From an uncultured Anaerolineales bacterium (GTDB taxonomy: Bacteria; Chloroflexota; Anaerolineae; Anaerolineales; UBA11657), in the NCBI GenBank assembly GCA_913031335.1, contig CAJWGI010000031.1:1-9318 (forward strand): a stretch of 9,318 nucleotides of DNA, written 5' to 3'. This document shows, piece by piece, positions 5,896 through 9,318 of this stretch; the first letter of the stretch is position 1; each line of letters starts with the position of its first letter. The position numbers were made by a program, and so were the translations under genes. A model generated the notes under the pieces. That model ran no database searches and had not been told where the DNA came from. It saw only the letters and a list, made by a program, of their open reading frames with translations.

Positions 5896-6753
5896 ATGAC
5901 AGTTGAAGTAGTCCTGGTGCTGCTGGTTACCTTTATGGCCGGGTTGCTGCCGGGGTGCGTTCCGCTATGGGTTGGTCGAGCGTACGGAGAAACGCCGATG
6001 CGCTGGATGACCGGGCTGGCTGCTGGGTTCCTGTTGACGGCTGCCTTCCTTACCACTGTACCTGAGGGTTTTGAAATGGTGTTTCATGAATTGGAATTGG
6101 CTTCCGAGGTCGAGATGTCAGCGTGGTCTATGCGCGCGCTGAAATTGGCCGGCCCCGGGGTAATCGTACTTGCGGGGTTTCTGCTCATGATGGCGATTGA
6201 ATCGCTGGGAATCGGGCACGCCATTCATGAGGAATATCACCACCACGAGCGCGACCATGGACATGCACATGTGCACCATCCGCGCGGGCTCACTCTCAGC
6301 GTGGCCATTGGCCTGACGGTGCACGCGCTCACCGATGGAGTGGCCATTGGCGCATCGCAGGCGACCGGTGCGGCCGATGTCGCGCTGCCGCTGCTTGTCG
6401 GCGTCATCACCCACAAAATGCCGGCTGCGTTCAGTCTGGCGGCCTTCGGGATGCATGAGTTGAGACGCCGCCGAAGCGTGTTGGGTTACCTCATAATCTT
6501 TGCGCTGGCCACCCCGGCGGCGATGTACGCGAGTTGGTACGGACTGGGGAGCGTGAGTGAGCTGTGGATTGGCCTCACGCTTCTATTTTCGGCCGGCACT
6601 TTTACTTATGTGGCCACAGTTGACCTGCTCCCCAATGTGCACAACCCGCGCACGGGCCGCGACGTGCTCTGGCAGATAATTTTGGCTGCGGTGGTCATGA
6701 CCGTACTCGTGTTTGTGCTCAAATCGGGCGGTATGGCGCCGCACCCGCATTAA
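5896..6753 (+). CDS. ZIP family divalent metal transporter, ZIP9-like
   Basis: Inner-membrane carrier expected to bring zinc or a similar divalent metal into the cytoplasm. The 285-residue protein has about eight hydrophobic segments (near 4-24, 38-56, 85-103, 133-152, 163-186, 196-216, 222-242, 258-276). TM4 contains HALTDGVAIGA with His143 and Asp147; TM5 contains THKMPAAFSLAAFGMHE with His173. Most ZIPs have Glu where Ala177 stands here, but human ZIP9, from memory, also has HKAPAAFG and shares the later FSAGTFLYVATV-like stretch (here LFSAGTFTYVATVDLLP). A loop at 108-128 between TM3 and TM4 holds many histidines, as in metal-sensing ZIP loops. ATG 5896 is preceded by GGAG (5887-5890) with 5-nt spacing. 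It is probably its own transcript, unrelated to the catabolic genes. Confidence 0.9.
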   Translation: MTVEVVLVLLVTFMAGLLPGCVPLWVGRAYGETPMRWMTGLAAGFLLTAAFLTTVPEGFEMVFHELELASEVEMSAWSMRALKLAGPGVIVLAGFLLMMAIESLGIGHAIHEEYHHHERDHGHAHVHHPRGLTLSVAIGLTVHALTDGVAIGASQATGAADVALPLLVGVITHKMPAAFSLAAFGMHELRRRRSVLGYLIIFALATPAAMYASWYGLGSVSELWIGLTLLFSAGTFTYVATVDLLPNVHNPRTGRDVLWQIILAAVVMTVLVFVLKSGGMAPHPH

Positions 6754-6772
6754 GCGCATCCACTCACATTAA

Positions 6773-6800
6773 TTGCGGTCGTGGTCGCTATGGGTATAAT
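6773..6800 (+). promoter_or_regulatory. Sigma70-like promoter for the foldase-rsmI genes
   Basis: TTGCGG (6773-6778) and a perfect TATAAT (6795-6800) are 16 nt apart. The transcript would begin near 6807. This rules out the TTG at 6803 as translation start and leaves a leader of about 30 nt before the proposed TTG at 6836. The assignment rests on sequence alone. Confidence 0.6.
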
Positions 6801-6835
6801 CCTTGCGATCTAGCAATAGGGCACGGAACTTGAGC

Positions 6836-7768
6836 TTGAATCGTTTCCTGCTAAAAGGTTGTGGTCTGTGGTTGTTCTGGCTTCTGGTTGCCTGCCGGGC
6901 GGGCGCACCTGACCCGGGTTCTGGGGTAACAGACGGAGCCGGCGACCGGTACACGCCGAGCGACGACCAGCCGACGGTGATGGCGGTCGCGAGTACCGAG
7001 CCGCTCGCGGCGCGTGTGAACGGGGAGCCGATTTCCGAGCGGGAATATGAGCGCGCTGTGCTGCGTTTCGAGGCCGCGCTCGAAGCGCTTGATTTTGACC
7101 CTGCGGAGCAGGGCGATTATCGCCTCGCCGTGCTAGAGCGGGCCATCGATGCGCGCTTGATCGCGCAGGCAGCGCGCGCGCGTGCCGTGGAGCTTGCCCC
7201 GCATGAGTTGCAAAACGCTCTCGATGAGAGCGTGCAGGCGCGCGGCGGCCAGGTGGGTTTCGATGAGTGGTTACAGGCGAATCATTACCGCGAGGACGAG
7301 TTTCGCCGGGAGTTGCAGGCGCAGCTGCTGGCCAGCAAGGTTCAGGCCGAAGTTCTGAGTGCTGTCGGCAGCGCGGCTGAGCAGGTGCGGGCGCGCCACG
7401 TGCTTGTCGCCGCGCGTGAGCAGGCCGAGGCGCTAGATGCGCAACTGGCGGCTGGCGCGGATTTTGCAACCATAGCGCTTGCGCACTCACTCGACAGGAG
7501 CACGCGCGTCAACGGCGGAGACCTGGGATGGTTTCCGCGCGGCCTACTCACCACGCCGGAACTTGAAACGGTGGCGTTCGCGTTGATGCCCGGTGAGCGC
7601 AGCGATATTGTGAAAACCTCGCTCGGTTTTCACCTTGTCGAGACTCTTGAGCGCGACGCGCAGCGTGAACTATCGCCGCAGTCCGCGCTCGCGGTTCGGC
7701 AAGTGGCCGTGGAGAGTTGGCTGGCGGAACTGCGCGCGGGGGCGGATATAGAGCGGTTTGGTCCATGA
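6836..7768 (+). CDS. SurA/PrsA-like peptidyl-prolyl isomerase lipoprotein
   Basis: Exported folding catalyst or chaperone anchored by lipid on the outer face of the membrane. With start TTG 6836 it has 310 residues: a short positive stretch, a hydrophobic core (GLWLFWLL) and the lipobox LVAC with Cys20 as lipidation site. Residues 21-56 are a Gly/Asp/Thr-rich linker. Residues 58-175 form a helical SurA_N-like chaperone region beginning AARVNGEPISEREYE. The parvulin domain covers about 183-272, with VRARHVLVAA, NGGDLGWFPRG and LGFHLVETLE. No ATG exists before the signal sequence. TTG 6836 is preferred because CGGA (6824-6827) lies 8 nt upstream and the promoter's start site lies before it; TTG 6830 is possible. 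A family trait of such foldases is to help fold surface proteins, and the next gene encodes one candidate client; that link is inference. Confidence 0.85.
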   Translation: MNRFLLKGCGLWLFWLLVACRAGAPDPGSGVTDGAGDRYTPSDDQPTVMAVASTEPLAARVNGEPISEREYERAVLRFEAALEALDFDPAEQGDYRLAVLERAIDARLIAQAARARAVELAPHELQNALDESVQARGGQVGFDEWLQANHYREDEFRRELQAQLLASKVQAEVLSAVGSAAEQVRARHVLVAAREQAEALDAQLAAGADFATIALAHSLDRSTRVNGGDLGWFPRGLLTTPELETVAFALMPGERSDIVKTSLGFHLVETLERDAQRELSPQSALAVRQVAVESWLAELRAGADIERFGP

Positions 7769-7796
7769 CGGGTTGAACGCGGCAGGAGCACTGTTT

Positions 7797-8501
7797 ATGC
7801 GACAACGAAGATTTTCGTTTCTTGACGTACTGACCTCGGCGTTACTCTACGCGACGATGATGATCGGCGGTCTCTATCTGTTTATTTTCCTGGAACCGCA
7901 AACCGTCATCAACCCCTTCCCGCCGCCGACAATGCCGGTACGGGCGGTGCTGGCGACCAATACGCCCACCCCGGCTCCCGCAACGCCTACCCCGCTGCCA
8001 TTGCCCACCGCACTACCCACGGCCGTGCCGGTCGTGGTCGTCACCGAGACCAGCCTGCCGCCAACGGCTATTGTGGTCGTGCCGGAACCGACGGCCATCC
8101 CAACCACTGAGCCGACCGCCGCGCCGACGGTCTTCGCTTACGCGCTCCAGGAGGGCAGCATTGGTTACACCACGCAGTTTGCCTATCCGGATTTGGATTG
8201 CGCTTGGATGGGCATCGCCGGGACAGTTTTTGATGCTGCGGGCGACGCCGCGGAGGACATGATTGTGCATGTGGATGGCCCGGACGGATTCGCCATCGAT
8301 GCTATCGCCGGAACCCGGCCTGAGTTCGGCCCGGCCGGTTACGAGGTGACGCTGGCGAACGCGCCGATGGATAGCGACCAGATGTATGTCGTCCAATTGC
8401 TGGATGTGTATGGCGAGCCGGTTTCGGAGCGCTATGCGGTCACCACTTTCGATGACTGTGACCGCAATCTGATTCTGGTCAACTTCGTACACAACCGGTG
8501 A
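7797..8501 (+). CDS. Membrane-anchored protein with Thr/Pro-rich linker, unknown function
   Basis: I do not recognise a function. The 234-residue protein has a basic N-terminus (MRQRRF), one membrane segment (about 10-32), a linker (about 41-111) with many TPTP, PTA and PTE units, and a C-terminal domain (about 112-234) outside the cell. That domain looks beta-rich and has only two cysteines, Cys135 in DLDCAWMGIAGTVFD and Cys221 in DDCDRNLILVNF, which could form a disulfide. Similar domains with a C-W-x-G-x-x-G-x-V-F-D pattern and an ending like C-x-x-N-L-x-x-V-N-F are, from memory, frequent in Anaerolineae surface proteins. The frame is open from TTG 7758, but ATG 7797 is chosen because AGGAG (7784-7788) is 8 nt upstream and the basic-plus-hydrophobic N-terminus follows. 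It lies 28 nt after the foldase and probably shares its mRNA. Confidence 0.8.
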   Translation: MRQRRFSFLDVLTSALLYATMMIGGLYLFIFLEPQTVINPFPPPTMPVRAVLATNTPTPAPATPTPLPLPTALPTAVPVVVVTETSLPPTAIVVVPEPTAIPTTEPTAAPTVFAYALQEGSIGYTTQFAYPDLDCAWMGIAGTVFDAAGDAAEDMIVHVDGPDGFAIDAIAGTRPEFGPAGYEVTLANAPMDSDQMYVVQLLDVYGEPVSERYAVTTFDDCDRNLILVNFVHNR

Positions 8502-8519
8502 TGGCGGTGCGTCGGCACG

Positions 8520-9318
8520 ATGGGCACGCTCTATCTCATCGCCACGCCGATTGGCAATCTGGAAGACCTCAGCCCGCGCGCGGCGCGCATGCTGGGCGAG
8601 GTTGATTTAATCGCAGCTGAAGACACACGCCACACTCGCAAACTGCTTTCCCATTTTAATATAAATACCCCGCTCACCAGCTACTTCGAGCACAATAAAC
8701 TGAGTAAGCTCGATACCGTGCTGGCGGCGCTGCGTCGCGGCGATGTCGCTTTGGTCTCTGACGGCGGCATGCCCGCGATTTCCGACCCCGGCTATGAGTT
8801 GCTGCGCGCTGCGCTGGCAGCCGGCCACGAGGTGCGGCCGCTGCCGGGGCCTTCCGCCCTGCTGGCGGCGCTGGCGGTTTCAGGCCTGCCGACCGACGCG
8901 TTTGTCTATCTAGGCTTTCTTCCGCGCAAGCCCTTGGAGCGTCGGCGGTTGCTGGCGGAAAATGTTTCCGACCGGCGCACGCTGGTCGCATTCGAATCTC
9001 CGCATCGGTTGCGCGCGGCACTGGCGGATATTGAAGCCGAGCTGGGCGAGCGCCCGCTGGCAGTGGCGCGTGAACTCACCAAGCTATACGAGGAAATCTT
9101 CCGAGGCGCGGTCAGCGCCGCGCGGGAGTACTTCGCGCAAGTGCCGGTGCGTGGCGAGGTCACGATTGTCATCGGCGGCTGCATCGAGTCGGTTCAGGAG
9201 AAATGGTCTCCCGAGCAGGTGCGCGCTGCGCTTCAGGCTGCTTTGCAGGCGGGGGAGAGTCGCTCTCAGGCGGCTAAAGAGGTCGCGCAGCAGAGTGGTT
9301 GGCCCCGGCGCGAGGTTT
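8520..9318 (+). CDS. rsmI: 16S rRNA (cytidine(1402)-2'-O)-methyltransferase (3' partial)
   Basis: SAM-dependent enzyme that methylates the ribose of C1402 in the decoding centre of 16S rRNA. About 266 codons are visible before the window ends; E. coli RsmI is about 286 residues, so little is missing. The tetrapyrrole-methylase-like fold is shown by LIATPIGNLEDLS (6-18), AEDTRHTRKLL (33-43), VSDGGMPAISDPGYELL (79-95), PLPGPSALLAAL (108-119), LGFLPRK (131-137) and FESPHR (158-163). The C-terminal part, with AGESRSQAAKEVAQQSGWPRREV, matches the small helical tail of RsmI. The common motif SDAGTP reads SDGGMP here. ATG 8520 gives the conserved N-terminus directly; the Shine-Dalgarno is poor, and the gene starts 18 nt after the previous stop, so coupling is likely. 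Because no stop falls inside the window, this gene is easy to miss. Confidence 0.95.
   Translation, partial: MGTLYLIATPIGNLEDLSPRAARMLGEVDLIAAEDTRHTRKLLSHFNINTPLTSYFEHNKLSKLDTVLAALRRGDVALVSDGGMPAISDPGYELLRAALAAGHEVRPLPGPSALLAALAVSGLPTDAFVYLGFLPRKPLERRRLLAENVSDRRTLVAFESPHRLRAALADIEAELGERPLAVARELTKLYEEIFRGAVSAAREYFAQVPVRGEVTIVIGGCIESVQEKWSPEQVRAALQAALQAGESRSQAAKEVAQQSGWPRREV

Noticed and set aside
6810..7490. Long minus-strand open frame (226 codons) opposite the foldase gene
   Set aside because: It is Arg/Pro/Ala-rich with no domain and lies antisense to a clear SurA-like protein in GC-rich DNA, where such shadow frames are expected.
7970..8130. Thr/Pro codon repetition as a DNA tandem repeat or CRISPR-like array
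   Set aside because: The repetition is at the amino-acid level with irregular units and varied codons; there are no constant repeats with unique spacers.
8013..8492. Minus-strand open frame of 159 codons opposite the Thr-Pro protein
   Set aside because: The + strand protein has an RBS, a membrane anchor and a patterned C-terminal domain; the reverse frame has none of these.
8501..8600. ATG at 8501 overlapping the previous stop (TGATG) as start of rsmI
   Set aside because: It is in a different frame from the RsmI motifs and encodes an unrelated Arg/His-rich stretch; ATG 8520 gives the conserved N-terminus.

Overview
The window reads as a stretch of an environmental, probably Chloroflexota (Anaerolineae/Caldilinea-like) chromosome. 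The clues are a membrane-anchored protein with a long Thr-Pro linker and a C-terminal domain of a kind I recall from Anaerolineae, a SurA/PrsA-like foldase made as a lipoprotein, and an NMT1/THI5-type transporter protein resembling ones from that phylum. This is a recollection-based inference, not a database result. All genes are on the + strand. I see no rRNA, tRNA, CRISPR array, insertion sequence or phage gene.

Left part (1-4888), a catabolic cassette. It starts inside an ABC-transporter substrate-binding protein. After a 229-nt spacer with three inverted repeats come three enzymes: a nitrilase-superfamily beta-ureidopropionase, a dihydropyrimidinase (hydantoinase) and a class III aminotransferase resembling AGXT2. 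These match steps 2, 3 and 4 of reductive pyrimidine catabolism: dihydrouracil/dihydrothymine to N-carbamoyl-beta-amino acid, then to beta-alanine/3-aminoisobutyrate, then to the semialdehyde. The step-1 enzyme (dihydropyrimidine dehydrogenase, PreA/PreT), the semialdehyde dehydrogenase and the transporter's permease and ATPase are not in the window. A plausible reading is import of a pyrimidine or its reduced or opened form, followed by degradation to release ammonia, CO2 and a carbon skeleton.

Middle part (4895-6753). An NmrA-like NAD(P)-binding protein follows the aminotransferase by 6 nt and may be co-transcribed with it. After a 125-nt spacer with a GC-rich hairpin comes a ZIP metal transporter whose motifs resemble the ZIP9 (SLC39A9) branch.

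Right part (6773-9318), higher in GC. A good sigma70-like promoter precedes a SurA/PrsA-like peptidyl-prolyl isomerase lipoprotein that probably starts at TTG. It is followed closely by the Thr-Pro-linker membrane protein of unknown function and by rsmI (16S rRNA C1402 2'-O-methyltransferase), which runs off the right edge. The short gaps (28 and 18 nt) suggest one transcript.

The families are mostly known. The most interesting points are the combination of a eukaryote-like nitrilase-type beta-ureidopropionase with an AGXT2-like aminotransferase and an NMT1-type binding protein, the structured leader upstream of the enzymes, the unexplained NmrA partner, and the unknown surface protein between the foldase and rsmI.
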